A DNA stretch of 64,000 bases from Arthrobacter pityocampae. GTDB lineage: Bacteria; Actinomycetota; Actinomycetes; Actinomycetales; Micrococcaceae. Numbering within the stretch: the stretch's first letter is position 1; every line of letters begins with the position of its first letter. Both the position numbers and the translations under genes were made by a program. Below, piece by piece: positions 41,288 through 53,364 of the stretch. Location: the NCBI RefSeq assembly GCF_002927275.1, contig NZ_PRKW01000001.1, forward strand, positions 496,001 through 560,000. Direction: 5' to 3'. The notes below the pieces were generated by a model. The model did no database searches and was not told the DNA's origin. It saw nothing but the letters and a program-made list of their open reading frames with translations.

Positions 41288-42183
41288 TACCTGGTGAGGG
41301 CGTGAGCGGTCAGCTTGCGCATCCCGCCCCACATACGGCGTCGCGCCACCTGGGGCAGGAGGGTCAGTGCGTGGAGCCGGGACGACGCGTGGCGACTCGC
41401 GGCGGTCGCGGCCCGCTCCCATCCGAGCTTCCGGAAATCCTTGACGCACTCGTCGAAGAAGGCGCGTTCCTCGGCGAACCGGCGGCCATCGAGGGCCCGC
41501 ACGGAGGAATCGGATTCGCGGTGCCGCCGGTAGAGGAAGCAGGTCTCCGCCAGGACGAGCATCTTTCCGCCGGACATGATGATGTCCGTGGCCAGAGCGA
41601 GGTCCTGCACGACGTCGTACTGCTCCCGGAAGCTGTGACGCTTGATGGCGTCGGACCGCCAGGCGAGGGACGGGAAGTACAGCCAGTCTCCCGTGAGGAG
41701 GCTCGCGGCGAGCGGTTCGCCCTTCACGACCGCGCTCGCGCTCTCCCCCACGAGCCGGCGGCGGAGGTAGCTCTTGACCCGATCGCCCATCGGCTCGTAG
41801 ACGGTCCCGTTCTCGTCGATGACGTCCACGCCGGGCTGGATGATGTCGACGTCCTGTCCCGCGAAGCCCGCCTGGACCACGGAGAGGTAGTTCGGCAGCA
41901 TCAGGTCGTCCGCGCCCATGATCACGACGTAGTCGTGCTCGATGAGGGACAGGCACTTCCGGTAGTTCGCGTTCGCGCCGAGGTTGACCTCGTTCTTGAA
42001 GTACCGGACGCGGTCGTCCGCCTCTGTCAGGGCCTTGAAGTAGGCCGGCAGCGAATCGTCGGGGAATCCGTCGTCGACGATCGTCAGCACGAAGTCACGG
42101 TATTCCTGGTCGAGGACGGACTGCACGGCCGCCTTCATCATCTTCACGTCCCCGTAGTAGGGGAACATCACGTCGATAGTCAT
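41287..42183 (-). CDS. Family 2 glycosyltransferase
   Basis: The 298-residue cytoplasmic GT-A enzyme has IDVMFPYYGDVKMMKAAVQSVLDQ at the N-terminus, the nucleotide-binding IVDDGFPDD and the metal-binding GADDLMLP (DxD-like). The sugar donor and acceptor cannot be read from sequence. It overlaps the DUF2304 gene by 4 bases upstream and the flippase gene by 1 base downstream, so the four genes from 43369 to 39857 form one operon for synthesis and export of a surface glycan. Confidence 0.88.
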   Translation of the reverse strand: MTIDVMFPYYGDVKMMKAAVQSVLDQEYRDFVLTIVDDGFPDDSLPAYFKALTEADDRVRYFKNEVNLGANANYRKCLSLIEHDYVVIMGADDLMLPNYLSVVQAGFAGQDVDIIQPGVDVIDENGTVYEPMGDRVKSYLRRRLVGESASAVVKGEPLAASLLTGDWLYFPSLAWRSDAIKRHSFREQYDVVQDLALATDIIMSGGKMLVLAETCFLYRRHRESDSSVRALDGRRFAEERAFFDECVKDFRKLGWERAATAASRHASSRLHALTLLPQVARRRMWGGMRKLTAHALTR

Positions 42184-42590
42184 TGGTCTTTCCTCTGTTG
42201 GTCAAAGTTCATCGGGTTGTCGGTCCGGTCGCGGAGGGCGCTGGCGGCATTCGTGCTGCTCAACCGCTCGACGGCCGAGCGGAGGATCGAGACCTCTTCT
42301 GCGAGGATCCGTGTCTCGTCCTCGAGGATCGTCAGTTCGCGGGACACGTGGAGGGAGACTCCCAGGAGCAGGAGGATGGCCAGCGCGAAGAGCAGGTTGG
42401 CCGGGATGATCACGCCGACGGCGTCCGCCGCGAACTCCAGCATGCTGGGGAACAGCGCCAGGACGATCGACAGGCTGCCGATGACGATCCAGAGGATCGC
42501 GTACTTCTCGCGCAGCTTCCCGTTGCGCAGCATCACGAGGACGGCGACGACGATGAGGACGGAGGAGAACAGTGAGAGTGCCACGCTCAT
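42180..42590 (-). CDS. DUF2304 family membrane protein
   Basis: The 136-residue protein has three hydrophobic segments in the first 70-75 residues and a long amphipathic C-terminal helix (ILEDETRILAEEVSILRSAVERL) suggestive of a coiled coil. The KYAILWIVIGSLSI region is typical of DUF2304, a family that regularly sits next to DPM1-like glycosyltransferases. ATGA overlaps on both sides tie it to the two glycosyltransferases. It probably acts as a membrane partner for the upstream enzyme; this is inferred from conserved adjacency. Confidence 0.85.
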   Translation of the reverse strand: MSVALSLFSSVLIVVAVLVMLRNGKLREKYAILWIVIGSLSIVLALFPSMLEFAADAVGVIIPANLLFALAILLLLGVSLHVSRELTILEDETRILAEEVSILRSAVERLSSTNAASALRDRTDNPMNFDQQRKDQ

Positions 42591-43369
42591 GCTGGTACGG
42601 GTCCTTCTCCTGCTATGTCCCCTGTCGAGGGAGCCTGATGATCACGCGGGGTCTTCCGGCGGGCGAGGGCGAAGCACAGGACCAGCCCGGACCGCGCGAG
42701 GTAGATGGCCGATTTCCACGGGCTCTGGCTCGGGGTGCCGGCCTGGCGCGGTCTCATCTCCACGGGTACCTGGGTGACCGTACAGCCTGACTTGAGGGCG
42801 ACGACGAGCGAGTCCACCGTGTCACCGAGGTACTCGGCCGGGAAGTGCTCGATGTACTGGTGCAGTCCGCGCTGGTTGACGGCCCTGAAGCCGGAGGTGA
42901 CGTCGGTCAGCTTGGTCCCGGCCACGCGGGAGATGACGACGGCGAGAAGCGACATCGCCCAGCGGCGCGGCCCCTTCGCCCGGTAGTCCCCCTTGCCGGC
43001 GAACCGCGCCCCGATGGAGATGTCGGCCGTCTCCAGGCCCTTCACGACCTTCGAGATCTCCTCGGGCATGTGCTGTCCGTCGGAGTCGACCTGGATGACG
43101 CCGGAGTACCCGTTGCGGAGCGCATACTTGAAGCCGGTACGCATCGCGCCGCCGACGCCCAGGTTGAACGGTAGTTTCAGGACGACGGCGCCGGCTTCCG
43201 CTGCGATCCTCGCCGTGTCGTCCCGTGAGCCGTCGTCGACCACGAGGATGTCCATGCCGGGTTCAACACGCCTGATGTCCCTGATGGTGTTACCGATCGC
43301 CTCTTCCTCGTTCCAGGCAGGCATGACGATCAGGATGCCGGAAGGCGGTCTGTTACCCATGATGTGCAA
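42587..43369 (-). CDS. Family 2 glycosyltransferase, polyprenol-phosphate sugar synthase (DPM1-like)
   Basis: The 260-residue GT-A enzyme contains VMPAWNEEEAIGNTIRDI, LVVDDGSRDDTARIA and the metal-binding QVDSDGQHMPEEI, a pattern characteristic of dolichyl/polyprenyl-phosphate mannosyl- or glucosyltransferases. It would make polyprenyl-phosphate sugars used by membrane GT-C enzymes such as the GT39 protein at 45716-47257. There are two possible ATGs (43369 and 43360). It begins the four-gene operon, with its promoter in the divergent region 43370-43555. Confidence 0.87.
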   Translation of the reverse strand: MHIMGNRPPSGILIVMPAWNEEEAIGNTIRDIRRVEPGMDILVVDDGSRDDTARIAAEAGAVVLKLPFNLGVGGAMRTGFKYALRNGYSGVIQVDSDGQHMPEEISKVVKGLETADISIGARFAGKGDYRAKGPRRWAMSLLAVVISRVAGTKLTDVTSGFRAVNQRGLHQYIEHFPAEYLGDTVDSLVVALKSGCTVTQVPVEMRPRQAGTPSQSPWKSAIYLARSGLVLCFALARRKTPRDHQAPSTGDIAGEGPVPA

Positions 43370-43555
43370 TCATAGCAATAGGCGTCGCGACCCCGGTGCC
43401 GAGCTCCCGGGAGCCGCCAATCACGGCTCGGTGCGCCTGAGCCAGGCCACCGCCTTCCCTGCTCGGGGGCCCCGAAGTGGCAACGATCCTCTCGTAGGGC
43501 TACTGCTGTGTCCTCCGAACGCGGCCCCCAGGAACACGACGAGGAGAATGACCAT

Positions 43556-45631
43556 ATGAGCTGGTGGGCTACCGCCCCTGCTTTCGCTAGCACGGTACTC
43601 GTATTCTTCGGACCGGGACTTCTCGTCCTGGCCGCCGCCGGCGTCAGGAGGCTCAGCCTCGCCGCCCTCTCGGCCCCGCTCTCGATGACGATCGGCTCGT
43701 GCCTCGCCGTCGTGCTGCCCTTCGTCGGCGTGGCCTTCAACCCCGTCTCGTACCTGGTGTTCACCCTCTGCCTCGCCGCGGCGGCCCTGCTCGCCCGCCG
43801 GCTCCTCCTGAGGAACGATTCCGCCGGCCTCGCGCCGGTCCGCCGCTTCGGGGACCTGGCCCTCGTGGACAACCAGGCGATGCCGCGGGAGGGACTCCCT
43901 CGCTGGATCACGAGGCTGCTGGTCCCGGTCGCCGTCGCGTTCCCGGCCGTGATCATCGGCGGCCGGTACATCGCTGGTTTCGGGGCGCCGGAGAACTTCT
44001 CGCAGACCTTCGACAACGTGTATCACCTGAATGCGATCAAGCACATCGCGGAGACCCAGAACGGCTCGGCCCTGAGCCTCGGGAACCTGACGGAGGCCTC
44101 CCAGGCCTTCTATCCCGCCGCCATGCACGACCTCATGGCGCTCGTGGTCATGATGACCGGCACCTCCGTGCCCGTCGCCGTCAACGTCGGCACGATCGTC
44201 CTGGGCGCCCTGGTGTGGCCCCTCTCCTGTGTGTTCCTGATCAGCCGGGTCATCGGCTACCGGCCCATCCCGCTGCTCGCGGCCGGCGTCCTGTGCGCGG
44301 GCATGAGCGGCTTCCCCTACATGATGGTCGCCTTCGGGGTCCTCTACCCGAACCACGCAGCCATCGCCCTGCTGCCGGCCGCGCTGGGTCTGGTCGTGGA
44401 GGCCCTCGGGATGACTCCCGGGCGCCGTCGTTCGTTCTCCGTCTCCGCCGGCCTGCTCGCGGTCGCCGTCGTCCCCGGCCTCGCCCTGGCCCATCCCAGT
44501 ACGCTCCTCGCCCTCCTGGCATTCGCCGGGCCGGTCGTCGCGGCGAGGGCCGTGAGGGAGTTCCAGGGGCGCCGCGGCGGAACGGGCGAGCGCTCACGCC
44601 CCGTCCTCTGGGGCATCCTCTTCGTCCTGTATGCGGGCGTGACGCTCGTCGCGTGGCTGAAGGTCCGGCCGTCACTGGCCTTCGCCCCGTGGACGCCCTT
44701 CCAGACCAACGCCCGGGCGATCGGCGAAGTACTCGGAAGTGCGCCGATGGGTGCGACCACGGCGTGGGTCCTCCTGATCCTGACGGTCGCCGGAATCTAT
44801 GTCGCGGCGCGGCAGTTCCGTGACATGTGGTGGATCCTCATGATGTTCGTCATCGGCGGCGTCCTCTACATGATCGTCTCGAGCTGGAGCCTGGGCTGGT
44901 TCCGCACCTTCATGACCGGGGTCTGGTACAACGACAGTTTCCGCCTCGCGGCACTCCTTCCCGTCGTCACGCTTCCGCTGGCCGTTCTCGGTGCCGAATG
45001 GCTGACGGGTCTCCTGCGGCGGATCGGGAAGCCCCGGACCGCGGAGGAGCCCGCCGGGGGTGCGGGTACCTCCCCCGTGGCCCGCACCCGACGCGCGGTC
45101 TCCGGGATCACGAGCAGTCCGATCACCGCTGCGGCGGTCGTCCTCGTCCTCGGGGTGGGGACCCAGGGCGGGACCCTGTCCGGGGTCCAGACTCGCATGG
45201 AAGAGGTGTTCGCGCTCGAGGAGGAATCCCCCCTCCTGACCACCGATGAGCTCGCCCTCCTGCAGCGCGTCCCGGACCTCGTGCCCGCCGACGGTGTGAT
45301 CGTCGGCAACCCCCGGACCGGCGCGTCGCTCGTCTACGCCCTGGCGGACCGGCGGACCGTGGCCCCGCACATCTTCGGGGACCGCACCGACGCCGAGCAG
45401 ACGCTCCTCGACCACTGGGACGAGGCCGGGTACAACGTGTCCGTCTGTGATGACATCACCCGTGAGGGCGCCCTCTGGGCGCTCGACTTCGGCGACCAGG
45501 AGATCGTCCCCGGCGACGAGCCCTACATCGGCCTTCGGGCCCTGGAGGACGGGAGCGCCCCGGGGATCTCCCTCGTCGCGGAGGAGGGCGACGCCCGCCT
45601 CTACCGCGTCGACGCCTGCACGGAGTCCTGA
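43556..45631 (+). CDS. Large multi-spanning membrane protein, DUF6541-like, putative GT-C glycosyltransferase
   Basis: The product is 691 residues from ATG 43556; GAGGAG at 43541-43546 precedes it, while an in-frame GTG at 43508 has no such site. About 12-13 membrane segments and an extracytoplasmic C-terminal domain (about 560-691) are visible. The N-terminal WWATAPAFASTVLVFFGPG and FGAPENFSQTFDNVYHLNAIKHI match the actinobacterial DUF6541 family, which has GT-C-like topology. The acidic/His-rich loop after the second membrane segment could be the catalytic loop. It is divergent from the DPM1-like gene and convergent with GT39. Confidence 0.72.
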   Translation: MSWWATAPAFASTVLVFFGPGLLVLAAAGVRRLSLAALSAPLSMTIGSCLAVVLPFVGVAFNPVSYLVFTLCLAAAALLARRLLLRNDSAGLAPVRRFGDLALVDNQAMPREGLPRWITRLLVPVAVAFPAVIIGGRYIAGFGAPENFSQTFDNVYHLNAIKHIAETQNGSALSLGNLTEASQAFYPAAMHDLMALVVMMTGTSVPVAVNVGTIVLGALVWPLSCVFLISRVIGYRPIPLLAAGVLCAGMSGFPYMMVAFGVLYPNHAAIALLPAALGLVVEALGMTPGRRRSFSVSAGLLAVAVVPGLALAHPSTLLALLAFAGPVVAARAVREFQGRRGGTGERSRPVLWGILFVLYAGVTLVAWLKVRPSLAFAPWTPFQTNARAIGEVLGSAPMGATTAWVLLILTVAGIYVAARQFRDMWWILMMFVIGGVLYMIVSSWSLGWFRTFMTGVWYNDSFRLAALLPVVTLPLAVLGAEWLTGLLRRIGKPRTAEEPAGGAGTSPVARTRRAVSGITSSPITAAAVVLVLGVGTQGGTLSGVQTRMEEVFALEEESPLLTTDELALLQRVPDLVPADGVIVGNPRTGASLVYALADRRTVAPHIFGDRTDAEQTLLDHWDEAGYNVSVCDDITREGALWALDFGDQEIVPGDEPYIGLRALEDGSAPGISLVAEEGDARLYRVDACTES

Positions 45632-45715
45632 GGTCCGACGACGGCGACCGGCGTCGACCGGCGTCGACCGGCGGCGCGTGGACCTCCGACGGTGCTCCCG
45701 GACCGCCCCGGCGGG

Positions 45716-47257
45716 TCAGGGCGGGGAGTACCCTGCGCTGCCCTCGCGGGTGAATCGGACCACCGAGGTGCCCGTCCCGTCGAACCGCGCGTCCGCGCCG
45801 TAGCCGAGCGACCTGAGCGTCCGCTCCGGTGCCCGCTCGCCCCTCGGATACACGACCCAGACGACGTCGTGCGGCAGGATCCTGTCCTCCACCGAGTCCA
45901 CGTCGAAGCGCTGATCGTAGATCCTCCCCCACTCGTCGGCGGTCTTGCCGATGGTGATGTCGTCCAGCCCGGCGAAGGAGTCCTGGTAGGCGATCCGGCC
46001 GAGGCCCGCGTCCCCGGTGAGGGCGATCGCGTCCCCGGCCTCGGCCTCGTCCCTGATGGTGTCCGCCACGAAGCGGAAATCGTCCTGCGGACTCCTGCCG
46101 TACTCCGTCCGCTGGCCCAGGTAGGACGGCAGGGCCAGGAGCGCGACGGCAACCAGCACACCGGCCGCTGCCCGCCGCTCCCGGCTGGACGCCATCGCCG
46201 GCCGGCGCCCGGACGCCGGTTCGCCCGCCCTGAGCACCGCTGCTGCGGCGAGGAGCGGGACGGTCGGGAGGATGAAGGTGAGATAGCGGGGCAGGTAGTA
46301 CGGGGACCCGAGGATGAGGGATCCACCGATGACACAGAGCAGCGGGACCACGAGGAGCGGCACGGCCAGCTTCACCGCGAAATGCCTCCGCAGCCGGATG
46401 GCGCCGACGAGCGCCATGCCCCACAGGATCACGGCGAGTCCCACCGTGGTGAGGTTCTCGCCGGGGGTCGGCAGCGGCGAGATGGCGCCGTCGAGCATGA
46501 GGTAGGCGTCGCTGAAGAACTGCAGGAGGGCGACCTCCGCGACGACGCCGCTGTCGATCGGTCGTATCCATGCGATCTGGAACTGCTGACCTGCGCCGAT
46601 CGCGGCGAGGCAGGCTGCGGGGACGAGCCACGCCGGGCTGGCGGCCAGGAACGGGCGCCAGCTGCGGCGCAGTCGCCGGTCCAGGCAGACGGTCACCGCG
46701 TGGGCCACGAGCACGAGCACGGTGTAGAAGGACAGCAGGGTGGCCAGCAGGCCCGCCGCGGCGTAGCCGACCCAGAATCGCCGTCGGGGTAGCTCTCGGG
46801 CACGGACGAGGAAGTAGGTCGCGGCGACGCTGGCGGCCAGCGCCAGGGCATAGGACCGGGCATCGGTGGCCACGTACTGGGTCCGCGGCAGCAGCACCAG
46901 CAGTGTGGCCGCCGTCAGACCGTAGGCGAGGCCTCCGATCCGCCGTCCGATGGCGACGACCAGGCCCGCAGCCACACCGACCGCCAGCAGGCTCGGCAGG
47001 CGGAGTGCGACCTCGGAGACTCCGAAGAGTGTTGCCCAGCCGCGCAGGAGGAGGTAGTAGAAGCCGTGCACGGCGTCGATGATGCCCAGCATCCGGATCA
47101 GGTCGGGCAGACTGCGATCGATGGCGCTGACCGTGGCCGCCTCGTCCACCCAGAAGCTCGGTGCGTGGATCCTGAAACCGGAGTAGACGACAGCGAGAAT
47201 CGTGACAAGGACAGCAGCCTTCGTCGTCCTTTGCACACTTCCCAGTAAATCATGCAC
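45716..47257 (-). CDS. Family 39 type membrane glycosyltransferase (mannosyltransferase-like)
   Basis: The product is 513 residues from GTG 47257, preceded by GGGAGG at 6 bases. About ten membrane helices are present, and the extracytoplasmic Asp-Glu pair FWVDEAATV after the first helix is the usual catalytic site of GT39/ArnT-like GT-C enzymes, which use polyprenyl-phosphate sugars. The C-terminal soluble domain starts about residue 405. A much longer reading of this frame into the upstream lipoprotein gene is spurious. It is the last gene of the exporter operon. Confidence 0.83.
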   Translation of the reverse strand: MHDLLGSVQRTTKAAVLVTILAVVYSGFRIHAPSFWVDEAATVSAIDRSLPDLIRMLGIIDAVHGFYYLLLRGWATLFGVSEVALRLPSLLAVGVAAGLVVAIGRRIGGLAYGLTAATLLVLLPRTQYVATDARSYALALAASVAATYFLVRARELPRRRFWVGYAAAGLLATLLSFYTVLVLVAHAVTVCLDRRLRRSWRPFLAASPAWLVPAACLAAIGAGQQFQIAWIRPIDSGVVAEVALLQFFSDAYLMLDGAISPLPTPGENLTTVGLAVILWGMALVGAIRLRRHFAVKLAVPLLVVPLLCVIGGSLILGSPYYLPRYLTFILPTVPLLAAAAVLRAGEPASGRRPAMASSRERRAAAGVLVAVALLALPSYLGQRTEYGRSPQDDFRFVADTIRDEAEAGDAIALTGDAGLGRIAYQDSFAGLDDITIGKTADEWGRIYDQRFDVDSVEDRILPHDVVWVVYPRGERAPERTLRSLGYGADARFDGTGTSVVRFTREGSAGYSPP

Positions 47258-47310
47258 CGCGGGCCTCCCGTGATCGGGGGATCCGACGCCCCGGGCGCCC
47301 CGCGGCCGGA

Positions 47311-48342
47311 CTACTGGCGCACGTCGAAGGCGGCCTCGGCCAGGACGGGGACGAAGTTCCGCGCCAGCCACTCGAGGCTGAGCGGGGACACCATGATCAT
47401 CGCGGCGCCCATCTCGTCCTTCGGGGCGAGGACGGTCTGCTGGGCCGGATCGAGGTCCTCCGCGAGGTCCTCCGCCAGCTCCTTGGCCCGCCGTCGTTCG
47501 GCGACGAGGACGAGGACCTCCGCCCGAAGTTCCTCCGCCCGGGCGCGGGGCCACCGGACCTGACCGACGGCGCCGAAGACCTCGTCCACCAGCTCGTCGG
47601 ACTCCTCCAGGCCGGTCGGCACCGGGGCGGGCTCCATGCCGAACTCCTCGAGGGTGACCACGGGCCCGGATCCGGAGACGTAGACCCCGAGGTCCGCACC
47701 GGCCGCAGCGAAGGCCTCGACGACGAGGAAGGTGGTCCCGGGCAGGTCCGGGTAGTCGGCGACCGACGCCGTGATCGACTGCTCCGTGTCCCGGATGAGC
47801 TCCGCGCCCTCATCGGGCCGGCCGACCGCCCGTGCGACCTGCTCCACCGTCTCGCGCCAGGAGGGCTTCCCCGCGCTCGTCCCGTGGACGACCGGGGCGA
47901 TGTCGGACAGCCGGTCGTACTGCTCGCGGGTGAGGTCGGCGCCGGTGGTGAAGATCAGGTCGGGTTCGAGGTCCTCGATCGCGGGGAGGGCGAGCTCGAG
48001 ATCGTCCGGGTAGAGGACCGGCATCAGGGTTTCCTCGGCGACGCGCCGCAGGTTGTACCAGGGGGTGGCGTTCGACCCCGGCATGCCCAGGGGTGCGATC
48101 CCGAGGGCGATGCAGACATCCGCGGCGGCGTACCCGAAGGTCGCGATCCGCGCCGGCCGTTCGCTCACGGTCGTCTCCCCGAAGCGATGCTTGACCTCGA
48201 CCGGGAACGTACCCGTCCCGGCCTCCGGGGCCTCGTCGCCGCTGGTGCAGGCGGCAGCGAGGAACGGCAGGCCGAGCATCCCCAGGACGACGGCCCGGCG
48301 GCTCATCATCGGATGGGCCTCACCGGCGCTCTCATGTCTCAC
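47311..48342 (-). CDS. Iron-siderophore-type ABC transporter binding lipoprotein (FecB/FhuD fold)
   Basis: The 343-residue lipoprotein has a signal with twin Arg (MSRRAVVLGMLGLPF) and lipobox LAAAC, so Tat export is possible. The following FRGETTVSERPARIATFGYAAADVCIALG-like region (HRFGETTVSERPARI) and LEPDLIFTT are typical of periplasmic-binding proteins for iron chelates. The start may be ATG 48342 or ATG 48309. No permease or ATPase for iron lies nearby. It is embedded between the glycan exporter Wzt and GT39 genes on the same strand, an unexpected place. Confidence 0.85.
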   Translation of the reverse strand: MRHESAGEAHPMMSRRAVVLGMLGLPFLAAACTSGDEAPEAGTGTFPVEVKHRFGETTVSERPARIATFGYAAADVCIALGIAPLGMPGSNATPWYNLRRVAEETLMPVLYPDDLELALPAIEDLEPDLIFTTGADLTREQYDRLSDIAPVVHGTSAGKPSWRETVEQVARAVGRPDEGAELIRDTEQSITASVADYPDLPGTTFLVVEAFAAAGADLGVYVSGSGPVVTLEEFGMEPAPVPTGLEESDELVDEVFGAVGQVRWPRARAEELRAEVLVLVAERRRAKELAEDLAEDLDPAQQTVLAPKDEMGAAMIMVSPLSLEWLARNFVPVLAEAAFDVRQ

Positions 48343-48411
48343 TATTCTTCCCTCTCGTGAAATCCGTGCGTTCCGGGCGCCTGATCCGGGCCCCGGCTCC
48401 CTGCGGCGTCC

Positions 48412-49155
48412 CTAATGATCACTCGCGCGCTGTCTCAGCTCCGCGACGACGGATGCGACGTCGCCGTCCTTCACGAGCCGTCCGTTCTCGAGGAGGATCC
48501 CGCGTTCGCAGACGCTCGACACCAGGTCGAGGTCATGGCTCACGACGATGAGGGTCTTCCCCGCGTCCGCCAGTTCCCTGATCTTCGCCAGGCACTTCCG
48601 CTGGAACGGCTCGTCGCCGACGGCGAGGATCTCGTCGACGAGGAAGATGTCCGGATCGGTATGGACCGCGATCGAGAATGCGAGCCGGAGGTACATGCCG
48701 GACGAGTAGAACTTCACCTCGGTGTCGATGAACTCGCCGATCTCGGCGAACTCGATGATGGAGTCGAACCGCTCCTCGATGTCCTGCTGGGACATGCCGA
48801 GGATCGCCCCGTTGAGGTAAACGTTCTCCCGCCCGCTGAGGTCGTGGTGGAACCCTGCCCCGACCTCGATGAGCCCGGCGAGGTGTCCCCGCGTGCGGAT
48901 GACTCCTGCATCCGGCTGGAGCACGCCCGAGATCAGTTTGAGGAGCGTCGATTTACCCGAGCCGTTGAGGCCCAGCAGGGCGACGGTCTCCCCCGTCCGC
49001 ACCGTGAAGCCGACGTCGTCGAGCGCGTTGAACTTCTGGACGAGCTCACCCCTCCGCCCACGGACGAACCAGACGAAGGCCTCCTTCAGCGACCGGGTAT
49101 GACGGAGGACGAAGCGTTTCCGCAGTCCGGTGGCGACGATCGCATCGGCGGCCAT
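48412..49155 (-). CDS. wzt: Polysaccharide ABC exporter ATPase (Wzt/RfbE type)
   Basis: The product is 247 residues from ATG 49155, 2 bases after the wzm stop. Walker A GLNGSGKST, the signature region YSSGMYLRLAF and Walker B IFLVDEILAVGD are characteristic of the polysaccharide/teichoic acid exporter ATPases, in which the signature differs from LSGGQ. The C-terminal carbohydrate-binding domain found in some Wzt proteins is absent, as in RfbE/TagH-short types. It powers export through Wzm. Confidence 0.92.
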   Translation of the reverse strand: MAADAIVATGLRKRFVLRHTRSLKEAFVWFVRGRRGELVQKFNALDDVGFTVRTGETVALLGLNGSGKSTLLKLISGVLQPDAGVIRTRGHLAGLIEVGAGFHHDLSGRENVYLNGAILGMSQQDIEERFDSIIEFAEIGEFIDTEVKFYSSGMYLRLAFSIAVHTDPDIFLVDEILAVGDEPFQRKCLAKIRELADAGKTLIVVSHDLDLVSSVCERGILLENGRLVKDGDVASVVAELRQRASDH

Positions 49156-49157
49156 CC

Positions 49158-50000
49158 TCACAGCTCCTGGGCGAAGTTGACCGACAGGCGCCGGAACACG
49201 AACTGGCCGATGAACAGGACCACCAGTGACAGGACTGCCGCGATCGGCACCCACAGGCCGAGAAGGTCGGGCATCAGCGCGGGACCCGTCGTGTCCTCGA
49301 GCGTGGGGACCCAGAAGCCGAGATGGAACAGTTCGACCGCAACGGTCATGGGGTTCAGCTGGTACAGGAAGAACCACGGGCCGAGCGCGTCGCTGACCAG
49401 GATCCAGCTGTAGAGGACCGGCGACGCCCAGGTGACCACCATCAGGATCATGTCGACGAGGTTCTCCGCATCACGGAAGTACACGTTGACCGCCCCGAAC
49501 AGCAGTCCGAGCCCGGCGGCGAGGCAGGCGACGATCAGGAAGCCGACGAGCGCCAGGGACAGCTGGAGGACGTCCGGACGCCACCCGACGATGAGGCAGG
49601 CGCCGGCGAGGACGAGGAGCTGGGGAAAGAAGTGGACGGCCGACACCCAGACCGCGGACATGGGGAACAGCTCGCGGGGAAGGTAGATCTTCTTGATGAG
49701 ATCCCGGTTCTCAACGATCGAGCGGGTGGCGTTGCCGAAGGCCTCGGTGAAGAAGTTGATGAGCACGATGCCCGAGAACAGATAGATCGCGTAGTTCTCC
49801 GTCGTGCCCTGCAGATCGAGGAAGATCCCCAGCGCCACGTAGTAGACGGAGAACTGGAGGAGCGGCTTGAGGTACGACCAGAGCAGACCGAGGATCGACC
49901 CGCGGTAGCGGACGTGGATCTCCTTCCGGACGAGAAGCCGGAGGAGGAACCGGTTCTTCAGCACAGCCCCGAGCCCGCCGCCGGCCCCCGGTATCTGCAT
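49158..50000 (-). CDS. wzm: Polysaccharide ABC exporter permease (Wzm/RfbD type)
   Basis: The 280-residue membrane protein has six hydrophobic helices and the ABC-2 N-terminal pattern LLVRKEIHVRYRGSILGLLWSYLKPLLQF, typical of Wzm/TagG. The amphipathic N-terminal helix precedes membrane entry. ATG 50000 is preferred, but GTG 50033 would give 291 residues; neither has a clear ribosome binding site. With the Wzt gene 2 bases downstream and glfT2/glf upstream, it is the likely exporter of a galactan-containing lipid-linked chain, as in mycobacterial Rv3781-Rv3783. Confidence 0.92.
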   Translation of the reverse strand: MQIPGAGGGLGAVLKNRFLLRLLVRKEIHVRYRGSILGLLWSYLKPLLQFSVYYVALGIFLDLQGTTENYAIYLFSGIVLINFFTEAFGNATRSIVENRDLIKKIYLPRELFPMSAVWVSAVHFFPQLLVLAGACLIVGWRPDVLQLSLALVGFLIVACLAAGLGLLFGAVNVYFRDAENLVDMILMVVTWASPVLYSWILVSDALGPWFFLYQLNPMTVAVELFHLGFWVPTLEDTTGPALMPDLLGLWVPIAAVLSLVVLFIGQFVFRRLSVNFAQEL

Positions 50001-50041
50001 GGCGCCCGGCAGATCCGCTGCGGATCCTCGCACCCCGTTGC

Positions 50042-53289
<3,248 letters not shown>

Positions 53290-53364
53290 TTAAGGCTACC
53301 CGACGGAAGCGCGGGGCCTTCCAACCGACGGGGCGGTGAAGCCTCGTCGCGCACCCCGACCGGC

